Source: JAAUSY01 sp964526735
Lineage (GTDB): Bacteria > Chloroflexota > Chloroflexia > Chloroflexales > Chloroflexaceae
Assembly: GCA_964526735.1 (NCBI GenBank)
Contig: CAZGLO010000030.1
Location: 1-40,210, forward strand
Reading direction: 5' to 3'
DNA: 40,210 bases
Shown: piece after piece, positions 8,130 to 15,191 of the stretch
Layout: every line of letters starts with the position of its first letter
Position numbering within the stretch: position 1 is the stretch's first letter
Notes under the pieces: generated by a model
The model's input: the letters and a program-made list of their open reading frames with translations, nothing else
Told to the model about the DNA's origin: nothing
Database searches by the model: none
Translations under genes and position numbers: made by a program

Positions 8130-8960
8130 ATGAGCACTGGCAACATTGGAATGACCAGCGGGGCAAGTGGCGCTGGTAGCAGCGGTAATACCCATATTCT
8201 GGTTGCACAGCGCATCACGAAGCGGTTTGGCGGGCTTGTCGCCATCAAAGATCTTGACCTTGTCGTTGAGCAGCAAACCATCCACAGCGTGATTGGCCCC
8301 AATGGCGCGGGAAAAACAAGCTTTTTCAACTGCATTACGGGGTTTTACGTCCCCGAAGAGGGCAAAATCTTGTTCCAGGGCAAGCCCGTCCAGGGGCTGC
8401 GGCCAGATCAGATTGCCCGCGCCGGTATCGCCCGCACCTACCAGAACATCCGTCTCTTTGAGAACCTCACGACGATTGAAAACGTGCTGATTGGCATGCA
8501 CGGCCACCTGAAATCGAACGTCTTTGACGCTCTTCTGCATACAAAGCGGTTCAAAGAAGAAGAACGGCAGGCACGGGCCGAAGCACGGCGGCTGTTGTCG
8601 TTTGTGGGGCTTGAGGGCAAAGAGCTGATTGTCGCGCGGAACCTCCCCTATGGCGACCAGCGCCGGTTGGAGATTGCCCGCGCATTGGCCATCAAACCGG
8701 CGATCCTGCTGCTGGACGAGCCGACCGCCGGTATGAACCCGCGGGAGACTGACGAGACGACGACCCTCACCAAACGCCTCCGTGATGAGCTTGGCTTGAC
8801 GATTTTGCTGATTGAGCACGATATGAAGGTCGTGATGAATATCTCCGACAAAGTAACCGTGCTCGACTTTGGGCAAAAAATCGCCGAAGGGCTTCCCGAA
8901 GAGGTGCGGGCCGATCCACACGTCATCGAGGCCTACCTGGGGAGCGCGGCGGTCGCCTAA
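8130..8960 (+). CDS. livG: Branched-chain amino acid ABC transporter ATP-binding protein LivG
   Basis: This cytoplasmic ATPase of 276 residues energises the LivHM permease. Walker A is GPNGAGKT, the ABC signature is the LivG-specific LPYGDQRRLEIARAL, Walker B is ILLLDEPTAGMNP, and the H-loop is in LIEHDMKVV. The C-terminal extension (VRADPHVIEAYLG) is typical of LivG. About 20 non-conserved Ser/Gly-rich residues precede the fold. The ATG follows the livM stop by two bases, with AGGAGG six bases upstream. Residue content is complete and no defect is seen. Confidence 0.97.
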   Translation: MSTGNIGMTSGASGAGSSGNTHILVAQRITKRFGGLVAIKDLDLVVEQQTIHSVIGPNGAGKTSFFNCITGFYVPEEGKILFQGKPVQGLRPDQIARAGIARTYQNIRLFENLTTIENVLIGMHGHLKSNVFDALLHTKRFKEEERQARAEARRLLSFVGLEGKELIVARNLPYGDQRRLEIARALAIKPAILLLDEPTAGMNPRETDETTTLTKRLRDELGLTILLIEHDMKVVMNISDKVTVLDFGQKIAEGLPEEVRADPHVIEAYLGSAAVA

Positions 8961-9008
8961 ATTGTCACAAGATGGGCATAACATGGGCAGAAGAATTGAG
9001 AAACCACT

Positions 9009-9713
9009 ATGCTAACGCTCAACAATGTTCACACCTACTATGGGCGCATCCAAGCGCTCAAAGGCGTCTCCCTGACGGTGAATGAGGGGGAGATCGTCTC
9101 GCTGATTGGCTCCAACGGCGCGGGCAAAACCACAACCCTCAACACCATCAGCGGCTTAATCACCCCGCGAGAGGGAGATATCACGCTTGATGGCGAACGT
9201 ATCGACCATCTGCCGCCGCACAAAGTCGCCAAATTGGGCGTATCGCAGTCTCCCGAAGGGCGCAAGATCTTTGGGCGGATGACCGTGCGGGAAAATCTGG
9301 AGATGGGGAGCTTTTCGCGCAAGGATAAAGAGGCCATCCACAAGGATTTTGAGTATGTGCTGATGCTCTTCCCGCGCCTGAAAGAACGCCTCCACCAACA
9401 CGGCGGGACGCTGTCGGGCGGGGAACAGCAAATGCTGGCAATGGGCCGCGCGCTGATGAGCCGCCCCCGCATTTTGCTCTTGGATGAGCCATCTATGGGG
9501 TTATCGCCCATCTTGGTCGATCAAATCTTTGAGATTATCAAGGATATCAACCGCCAAGGCACGACTATCCTCCTCGTTGAGCAGAACGCCCTTGTCGCGC
9601 TCTCTATCGCCACCCGCGGCTATGTGCTAGAGACCGGCAGCATCGTCTTGCAAGGCCCGGCAAGTGAGTTGATGGATAGCCCAGAGGTCAAGGAAGCCTA
9701 TCTCGGCGGATAG
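9009..9713 (+). CDS. livF: Branched-chain amino acid ABC transporter ATP-binding protein LivF
   Basis: This second ATPase of the liv transporter has 234 residues, the normal length. It begins directly with the fold (MLTLNNVHTYYGRIQALKGV). Walker A is GSNGAGKT, the signature is LSGGEQQMLAMGRAL, Walker B is ILLLDEPSMGLSP, and the H/switch region LLVEQNALVAL has Gln where LivG-type proteins have His, as usual for LivF. It ends with the VKEAYLGG motif of the family. It lies 48 bases after livG, and the ribosome site is weak (GAG in TTGAGAAACC). It completes the livKHMGF set. Confidence 0.97.
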   Translation: MLTLNNVHTYYGRIQALKGVSLTVNEGEIVSLIGSNGAGKTTTLNTISGLITPREGDITLDGERIDHLPPHKVAKLGVSQSPEGRKIFGRMTVRENLEMGSFSRKDKEAIHKDFEYVLMLFPRLKERLHQHGGTLSGGEQQMLAMGRALMSRPRILLLDEPSMGLSPILVDQIFEIIKDINRQGTTILLVEQNALVALSIATRGYVLETGSIVLQGPASELMDSPEVKEAYLGG

Positions 9714-9819
9714 CGGCAAGCGTGGGTGATGGTGTACAATGTATACAACCGCCTGAATAACCCGAATCCTGAGTAACTACACATACCGAAAGGAGGATGG
9801 CGTACCCGCGCCAACGCTC

Positions 9820-10311
9820 ATGGAGGAAACACTCAGAAACTTGATGCGTATGATCCCCGGCTACAAGGGGTATGAATCGCGTGAAGACCGCCGCGAAGCC
9901 GACCGCGTACTCCGCACCAACCTCGCCCAACAATTCCGCAGCGAACAGCAGGCCATCACCCAACTCTCGAAGAAAGCGCTTGATCGGGGTGGTCTACAGC
10001 ATATGAATGCGCTTGAAGAGGTCAACCGCGGCCTCTACCGCTATATCAGCCGCCTTGAGAGCGCCCCACTTGGCTACACCGGCCTGATGAGCAAAACGAA
10101 GATAGATGAGGCCGAACTCAATCAGATTTATGAATTTGACGCCAAGCTTGCCGACAGTGTGCCGCTGTTGCGTGAACAAATTTCCTATGCAGAGAAGCAA
10201 CTTGGCACCGATAGCTTTGGCGAGGCGGTTGCCGCCTTGCAGACGTTTGTAGAGAGCTTGAACGTCCAATTTGATGAGCGGCAACAGTTTGTTGCGGCGG
10301 GCAAAGAGTAG
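9820..10311 (+). CDS. Small helical protein of unknown function upstream of the SPFH gene
   Basis: I do not recognise a named family. The 163-residue soluble protein is predicted to be almost wholly alpha-helical, with charged heptad-like stretches (REDRREADRVLRTNLAQQF; KKALDRGGLQHMNALEEVNR) and a conserved-looking MIPGYKGYESRED start. There are no cysteines and no membrane segment. Its position 89 bases before the YdjI-like SPFH gene, with the same orientation, suggests a role with that protein. The start is uncertain: AGGAGG (9791-9796) lies 23 bases before the ATG at 9820, farther than usual, and internal ATGs occur at residues 9 and 11. The SPFH gene has its own promoter-like sequence, so the two may be separate transcripts. 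Confidence 0.75.
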   Translation: MEETLRNLMRMIPGYKGYESREDRREADRVLRTNLAQQFRSEQQAITQLSKKALDRGGLQHMNALEEVNRGLYRYISRLESAPLGYTGLMSKTKIDEAELNQIYEFDAKLADSVPLLREQISYAEKQLGTDSFGEAVAALQTFVESLNVQFDERQQFVAAGKE

Positions 10312-10332
10312 CCGCGAGGGCGTGGTGTTCCC

Positions 10333-10378
10333 TTTCGTTCCTTGGGTAGACATGCTATGATGCAATCACGGAACGAAA
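10333..10378 (+). promoter_or_regulatory. Extended -10 promoter flanked by a 9-bp dyad, upstream of the SPFH gene
   Basis: TATGAT (10356-10361) is preceded by TGC, giving an extended -10, with a weak -35 (TTTCGT, 10333-10338) at a 17-base spacer. TTTCGTTCC (10333-10341) and GGAACGAAA (10370-10378) are perfect inverted repeats, one over the -35 and one at about the transcript start. Arms placed on either side of the -10 suggest an operator bridged by a dimeric regulator, rather than an RNA hairpin. GAGGAG (10388-10393) precedes the ATG at 10401 by seven bases. Confidence 0.5.
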
Positions 10379-10400
10379 CATATATCAGAGGAGATTCGTA

Positions 10401-11558
10401 ATGCCTCGCATTATTGATGTTCTTGAGTTTACCGACCACACCGGCGAGGAAATTGTCCACCGTGAACCCGAATATGGGCCGGGCGACTTCCGCTTTGGCT
10501 CGCAAGTCGTTGTCCGCCCCAACCAAGTGGCCATTTTTGTGCGCGGGGGCAAGGCCCTTGACGCACTTGGGCCTGGTACCCACACCATCAGCACCGCCAA
10601 TATCCCCATCTTAGCCGATCTCGTTGGCATGGCGACCGGCGGGAAGACCCCCTTCCAAGCAGAGGTCATCTTTGTGAGCCTCAAGCAGTTTGAGCACAAG
10701 TGGGGCACCCCCAACCCGATTATGTATATGGATCCCGATCAGATGGTCGGGCGGGCGCAACTGCGGGCACGCGGCGGGTATGCCTGTGCGGTTGACGACG
10801 CGACGCTTTTTGTGGATGAGATTGTCGGCCAGCAGAACGTCTACGATACCAAGGCGTTGACACGCTATATGCGGGGGCGGGTGGTGTCGCATCTACGCGA
10901 CCTGGTCACCTCGCAGCGCACGTCGGTCTTTGAGCTGCAAACGCTGACCGAAGAGCTGAATGCCGCGGCACGCGTCAAGTTGGCGGATGTTTTCTCGTCT
11001 ATCGGCCTCAACCTCATCGACTTCTACATTGAGGATTTGTCGCTTGATGAAGAGACGTGGAAGCGAGTGCAAGATTTGCAGGCCAAGGCCGCCGAAGCCC
11101 GCGTGATGATGGAAGCAACTGGTCAATCAGACTATATGCGCTATATGGCCGCCGAGTCGATGCGCGACGCCGCCAATAATCCGGGCGAAGCGGGTGGCAC
11201 GATGGGGGCCGGTATGGGGTTCGGGATGGGGATGGGCATGTCGAACATGATGAACCAGATGATGAACCCCCAACAGCAAGGCCAACAGGGTCAGCAAGGC
11301 CAACAAGGCTATCCACCCCAACAGCAGCAGCAAGACCAACAACAGGGTTCCCCCCCTCAGCAGCAGCAACAAACTCCTCCTCCCCAGCAGCAGGGCCAAC
11401 AAGGTCAGCAAGGCGGAGGCGGAGGATTTACCCGTGATCAGATTCTCCAGGCGATTGACACGCTCGATATGCGCTTTTCGATGGGCGAAATCAGCGAAGA
11501 GATGTATAACCGGATGATGCAGAAGTGGCAGACCAAACTCCAAGAAATGGGCGGCTAA
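10401..11558 (+). CDS. SPFH-domain protein, YdjI/virion-core-like, with C-terminal SHOCT-like motif
   Basis: The protein has 385 residues. The SPFH/band-7-like domain spans about 20-240 (VVVRPNQVAIFVRGGKALDALGPG is the characteristic opening) and lacks the N-terminal membrane anchor of flotillins, as in Bacillus YdjI and the so-called virion core proteins. SPFH proteins scaffold membrane microdomains. A Gly/Met stretch (about 255-290) and a Gln/Pro-rich low-complexity linker (about 290-340) lead to a SHOCT-like C-terminal helix pair (FTRDQILQAIDTLDMRFSMG, then EISEEMYNR), a short module often found at termini of membrane-linked proteins. In B. subtilis, YdjI is encoded with PspA (YdjF) and YdjG/YdjH; here the next gene is a zinc-finger membrane protein comparable to YdjG in layout. 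No pspA is in the window. Confidence 0.85.
   Translation: MPRIIDVLEFTDHTGEEIVHREPEYGPGDFRFGSQVVVRPNQVAIFVRGGKALDALGPGTHTISTANIPILADLVGMATGGKTPFQAEVIFVSLKQFEHKWGTPNPIMYMDPDQMVGRAQLRARGGYACAVDDATLFVDEIVGQQNVYDTKALTRYMRGRVVSHLRDLVTSQRTSVFELQTLTEELNAAARVKLADVFSSIGLNLIDFYIEDLSLDEETWKRVQDLQAKAAEARVMMEATGQSDYMRYMAAESMRDAANNPGEAGGTMGAGMGFGMGMGMSNMMNQMMNPQQQGQQGQQGQQGYPPQQQQQDQQQGSPPQQQQQTPPPQQQGQQGQQGGGGGFTRDQILQAIDTLDMRFSMGEISEEMYNRMMQKWQTKLQEMGG
11266..11420 (+). repeat. CAA/CAG-rich low-complexity tract in the SPFH gene
   Basis: Repeated CAGCAAGGCCAACAAGG-type and CAGCAGCAG units encode runs of Gln with Gly and Pro between the SPFH domain and the SHOCT-like terminus. Such tracts are slippage-prone and change linker length in frame. 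Confidence 0.8.
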
Positions 11559-11620
11559 CTGATTTTCTCGCATATTTCTTAGCATATGTCAGCAGAACAG
11601 ACCGCCTTTGGGATAGGGAG

Positions 11621-11655
11621 AGGCTTGTGGGGCAATCCGCAAGCCTTTCTTTGTT
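11621..11655 (+). terminator. Intrinsic terminator/attenuator between SPFH gene and zinc-finger gene
   Basis: AGGCTTGTGG (11621-11630) and CCGCAAGCCT (11637-11646) form a 10-bp stem (one T-G wobble) with a GGCAAT loop, followed by the T-rich TTCTTTGTTC. Only about 39 bases separate it from the next ATG and no promoter is evident there. Expression of the downstream gene probably depends on read-through. Confidence 0.65.
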
Positions 11656-11685
11656 CTCGCCATAGTGAGTAGTGGAGGAAAAACG

Positions 11686-12852
11686 ATGGGTATTCAAGAA
11701 GGACGATGGGATTGTACCTATTGCGGGACGCGGGGCATTCTTGGGCGGTTGATGGCCTGCCCCAATTGCGGCCAACGCCGCCCGGAAGACATCAAATTCT
11801 ATCTACTGGAGGACGCGCCCGACATCTCCGATGAGGAGCAGCTCAAGCGCGCCAAGGCAGGCCCCGATTGGATATGCGAGTATTGTGGCGCGAGCAATAG
11901 CGCGATTGAGCAAGCTTGTACGCAGTGCGGCGCGGAACGGGGCGAAGCCGTCTCGCAGGAGGTGAAGGAATATGGCCTTGAAGAGAGGCCCCTCTTTGGC
12001 GATGAAGGCCCCGCCCCCGACGCCGCTGATGACCCCTACGCAGATACCCCCTACGCAGCCGAACAATCATACACCGCCTCATTCCTTGACGAGGACGAAC
12101 CCTCCTCGCCCCCGCCCGCTCCCAACGAGCCAGAAGAAGAAGGCTCCAAGAAGAAGTGGTTTAAGCCATTCGCCATCGTTGCGGCGATCATTGTCGCCTG
12201 CATTATGCCTGCGCTTTTCTTCTTCCTGATGCCGCAAACGGTTGAGGCGCAGGTGTCGGGGGTGGAGTGGGAACGCTCCATCGACGTTGAAGTCTACAAG
12301 ACGGTGGTGGAGGAAGATTGGTCTGTTCCATCCGGCGGGCGGCAGCTTGATAGTTGGCGGGAAATACACCATCATGAAAAGGTCGTTGACCACTATGAGA
12401 CCAAGACGCGCCAAGTATCAGAGCAGGTCAAGGTCGGCACCGAACGCTATAAATGCGGCACGAGAGACCTAGGCAATGGCTATTTTGAGGATAAATACTG
12501 CACCAGAGACAAGTATGAGACGAAGTACCGGACAGAAACCTACGAGGAGCCGGTTTACCGAGAGGAGCCGGTCTATCAGACCAAATATAGGTATGAGATA
12601 GACAAGTGGGTGCACGACCGTACCAGAGAAGAAGAAGGAACCGACTACAACCCCCAATGGCCGCGCGTGTCGATAGGCAAAAATGAACGCGAAGGCGGGC
12701 GCGAAGAAGAATATACGGTCTACTTTGTCGGCAAAAAGAAAGGCAAAACGTACGAGATTGACCTCCCCCTTGAGGAGTGGAAGACCTATAAGGAGGGGCA
12801 AACGCACAAATTAAAGGTCAACCGGCTTGGCAAGGTAGAAATCCTCGACTAG
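11686..12852 (+). CDS. Double zinc-finger single-pass membrane protein (YdjG-like layout)
   Basis: The protein has 388 residues from the ATG at 11686, chosen because GGAGGA (11674-11679) is six bases upstream; an in-frame GTG at 11665 lies before the ribosome site. Two zinc-binding modules open the protein: WDCTYC ... CPNC (about 10-35) and WICEYC ... CTQC (about 64-85). The second fits the RanBP2-type spacing W-x-C-x2-C-x3-N-x6-C-x2-C. An acidic Pro-rich linker, a basic KKKW stop and one membrane helix (AIVAAIIVACIMPALFFFLM, about 163-182) follow. The outer part is about 200 residues rich in Tyr, Glu, Lys and Arg, with YETK/YREEP-type repeats and a pair of cysteines (KCGTRDLG ... KYC). Bacillus YdjG, which partners YdjI, also has an N-terminal zinc ribbon and a membrane segment; equivalence here is inference from layout. 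It is convergent with the next gene. Confidence 0.8.
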   Translation: MGIQEGRWDCTYCGTRGILGRLMACPNCGQRRPEDIKFYLLEDAPDISDEEQLKRAKAGPDWICEYCGASNSAIEQACTQCGAERGEAVSQEVKEYGLEERPLFGDEGPAPDAADDPYADTPYAAEQSYTASFLDEDEPSSPPPAPNEPEEEGSKKKWFKPFAIVAAIIVACIMPALFFFLMPQTVEAQVSGVEWERSIDVEVYKTVVEEDWSVPSGGRQLDSWREIHHHEKVVDHYETKTRQVSEQVKVGTERYKCGTRDLGNGYFEDKYCTRDKYETKYRTETYEEPVYREEPVYQTKYRYEIDKWVHDRTREEEGTDYNPQWPRVSIGKNEREGGREEEYTVYFVGKKKGKTYEIDLPLEEWKTYKEGQTHKLKVNRLGKVEILD

Positions 12853-12888
12853 CCACCTCATACTGCCCATCACAGTCACCAATATCAC

Positions 12889-12930
12889 ACCGCGGGGTTG
12901 CAGATAATGCTCAAACGCCCCGCGGTTGCT
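12889..12930. terminator. Bidirectional terminator-like hairpin between convergent genes
   Basis: ACCGCGGGG (12889-12897) and CCCCGCGGT (12918-12926) are a perfect 9-bp inverted repeat with a 20-base loop. It sits in the 91-base gap between the zinc-finger protein gene (plus) and a glycosyltransferase gene (minus). T-tracts are poor on both sides, so efficiency is uncertain. Confidence 0.55.
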
Positions 12931-12943
12931 ATTTCCCCGCCGC

Positions 12944-14011
12944 TCACCCGCCTACCAGCGCCTCTACCACCCGATCCCAGGTGATGGTTTGCACCCGCCG
13001 CCGCCCCTCATTGCCGAGCCGCATCGCCAACGCCGCATCGCGGGTGAGCCGCTCAAAAGCGTGGGCAAGGGCACGCGGCTCTGGAGGGGTCACGATGCCA
13101 CTCCGCCCGTCCTCCACAAACTCAAGCACCCCGCCCGCATCGTCGGTCGTGATGACTGGCCGTGCTGCCCCAAACGCTTCAACCGTCGCAAAGCCATAGT
13201 CCTCATCAACCGGTGTGTAGGCGACTGCACGGGCATTGGCATAGAGGTCGATCAATGTCGCATCATCTACAAAGCCAAGAAACTGCACCCGCTCTCCCAA
13301 GCGCAACTCTGCCGCAAGGCGCTCCAGCCGTGGCCGGTCATCCCCCGTCCCCGCCACGATGAGCCGTACATCGCTGGGGGCGTGGGCAAGGGCGTGCAGC
13401 AAGAGATCGAGCCGCTTTGCCCTATCAAGGCGCGATGGCGACAAGATATAATCACCATACGCCCCAATGCGAAGTTGAGATGCATAGCGGCTGGGAGGGT
13501 AGAGCGGCGTACTTGGCAGCGCGTTGAAGCGCAAGAGCCGTTGGCTGACGTTGCGGGAGATGGTATAGACGTGTTTGGCCTCAGAAAGCCCCCGCCGATC
13601 CATCCGAAAGACCGTCTGGCGGATGGCGCGGTCGTCGGGCGTATTCACAAAGTCGCTCAACGGCGTGCCATACCAATCGTACACCTGCCGCATCTGATGC
13701 ACGAGCCAGACAACCTTGTTGGGGTGGCGCACGAGGTAGGAAGGAAATTTCGTCCCAATTACCACATCAATCGGCGTGTCGTTGACGTGGGTCAGGTCAA
13801 GCAACCGCCACGACAATGCACTCTGTGTGATGCGGGGATGCGGGTGGTAGGCAAATGGCAGCGCCACGACATCAACCAGATGCCCCCGCTCCTCCAACGC
13901 CTCCTTCAGCCCATCGATGAGGTATTCGGCACCGCCGCGGGTGAAAGGTACTTGCGCGCCACAAATAACGATGCGTTTTGGCCGTGAGGATGGGGAGGAT
14001 GATTTTGACAT
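12944..14011 (-). CDS. Glycosyltransferase family 4 (GT-B fold)
   Basis: This retaining glycosyltransferase of 355 residues probably adds a sugar to a lipid-linked or surface glycan. N-terminal GT-B features include VPFTRGGAEYLIDGL (GG loop, acceptor side). The C-terminal donor domain has YILSPSRLDRAKRLDLLL, and the EX7E catalytic motif appears in EDYGFATVE, followed by ARPVITTDDAGG. The ATG at 14011 is preferred; a TTG two codons upstream is possible, and no clear ribosome site is seen. It is the last gene of the minus-strand block, 42 bases after the nuclease gene. Exact donor and acceptor cannot be told from sequence. Confidence 0.92.
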   Translation of the reverse strand: MSKSSSPSSRPKRIVICGAQVPFTRGGAEYLIDGLKEALEERGHLVDVVALPFAYHPHPRITQSALSWRLLDLTHVNDTPIDVVIGTKFPSYLVRHPNKVVWLVHQMRQVYDWYGTPLSDFVNTPDDRAIRQTVFRMDRRGLSEAKHVYTISRNVSQRLLRFNALPSTPLYPPSRYASQLRIGAYGDYILSPSRLDRAKRLDLLLHALAHAPSDVRLIVAGTGDDRPRLERLAAELRLGERVQFLGFVDDATLIDLYANARAVAYTPVDEDYGFATVEAFGAARPVITTDDAGGVLEFVEDGRSGIVTPPEPRALAHAFERLTRDAALAMRLGNEGRRRVQTITWDRVVEALVGG

Positions 14012-14053
14012 GGTCAATATGATTATCAGTATGTTTATAAAGAAGCGATTGTG

Positions 14054-15187
14054 CTACCCGCCAACCGAATAAAACTCTTGGTGAAAGCCCAGCCGATAGT
14101 CGATGCGTATGGTTCGGTAGTGCGTGATGCCGTGGCCACGTAGGTAGGTCTTCACTTCGCGGTGGAAGGAAGAAGAAGCTACATCTGGTGCAATGACAGT
14201 CGGGATAATCTGGTGCACGGAGATATGTGGAATATGCGCCTTGAGCCACTTGACATAGCGGTTGAGTTGCGCGGCGGTGTTGGCAGAGGCCGCGATGGAC
14301 TTCAACTCGATCAGGTGGATGAATTGATTGACGTTGTTCTGCGAAAAGATGAGGATATCAATGCTCTGCATCCCCGCCCCCGCGTAAATTTCATTGCCGA
14401 TCCAGGTAATTTCCACGTCGGGGAAGAGCTGTTCTGTGAGCGCCTGATTGCGGCCAATTTCCTGCATCAGGTAGGCCTGCAAATGCAGTTCCCACTTACG
14501 GGTCGTTCGCGTTATCAGGTGCAGCAAATAGTCGTCTATAGGGTCGTAATGGGTGGTTGTGCCTTGATAAGGGTGGTGCTGGCTATCGCTGCTGCCGGGC
14601 GTGGCAGGCACAAGTTGCAGAGAATGGGGATCAAAGGCAATGTGATTATAGGGGAGCCGTTGGCCCGCATTGCGCAGGTCGAGCATGCGGTAGAGCATCG
14701 CGGCTTCGTGCGGCAGAAGTGGCGTACACCCCCGTCCGCCGGTCATTTTGCGGTAGATGAGCGTCCAGGGGATGTCGTGGATGCTCTGAAAATCGGTCAT
14801 CTCATCCATCGCCTGCCATTCAGTCAGCCCTTCGCGGAAAATCTCCTTTGGGCGGATGAGTAGCCGGTAGACAAGCGGCATCCCAAGCTCATCAAGGAGA
14901 TACTCCCCCTGCGGTTCATAGAACGGTTTTTCGCTGACCACCTCAAAGATGCCAAGAAACCGCCCCCCTTCCCGCATCGTGTCGTGCAGTGGCTTTTCGA
15001 GGTAGAAAAGCAGCTCATCGCCCACATGCACGCGGCAAATATCGGCATACAGCTCTGCTTGGGCGCGTTCTGCCTGCGCACTGACCGTCACATTCGCCCA
15101 TGAGCAATCATCCTGCTTCGTCACGCCGACAAATTCGTAGGCGAGGTGGATGGGGAGAGTTTGCTCAGAGACGATAAAGAGATGCAC
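14054..15187 (-). CDS. PD-(D/E)XK endonuclease with N-terminal EVE/PUA-like domain, partner of the adjacent methyltransferase
   Basis: The protein has 377 residues, starting with GTG at 15187, four bases after the methyltransferase stop, with AAAAGG seven bases upstream; the family-like sequence starts exactly there (VHLFIVSEQTL). The C-terminal part has a PD-(D/E)XK signature: D277 in QSIDILIF, then E294-L-K296 in HLIELKS, preceded by a helix with E233 (KWELHLQ). This resembles NucS/DUF91-type nuclease cores. The first 120 residues (CRVHVGDELLFYLE ... GGRFLGIFEVVSEKPF) look like an EVE/PUA-fold reader, known in other nucleases to sense modified bases. As the partner of the upstream DNA methyltransferase it is probably the restriction enzyme of a type II pair. 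The family is not recognised by name, and the EVE call is tentative. Confidence 0.7.
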   Translation of the reverse strand: MHLFIVSEQTLPIHLAYEFVGVTKQDDCSWANVTVSAQAERAQAELYADICRVHVGDELLFYLEKPLHDTMREGGRFLGIFEVVSEKPFYEPQGEYLLDELGMPLVYRLLIRPKEIFREGLTEWQAMDEMTDFQSIHDIPWTLIYRKMTGGRGCTPLLPHEAAMLYRMLDLRNAGQRLPYNHIAFDPHSLQLVPATPGSSDSQHHPYQGTTTHYDPIDDYLLHLITRTTRKWELHLQAYLMQEIGRNQALTEQLFPDVEITWIGNEIYAGAGMQSIDILIFSQNNVNQFIHLIELKSIAASANTAAQLNRYVKWLKAHIPHISVHQIIPTVIAPDVASSSFHREVKTYLRGHGITHYRTIRIDYRLGFHQEFYSVGG

Positions 15188-15191
15188 CCGG

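Noticed and set aside
9797..9844. 15-codon leader peptide before the helical-protein gene
   Set aside because: AGGAGG abuts its ATG with no spacing, so translation is unlikely.
12926..13987. Long plus-strand open frame antisense to the GT4 gene
   Set aside because: The composition is Arg/His/Pro-rich without domains. The minus-strand frame has clear GT4 motifs.
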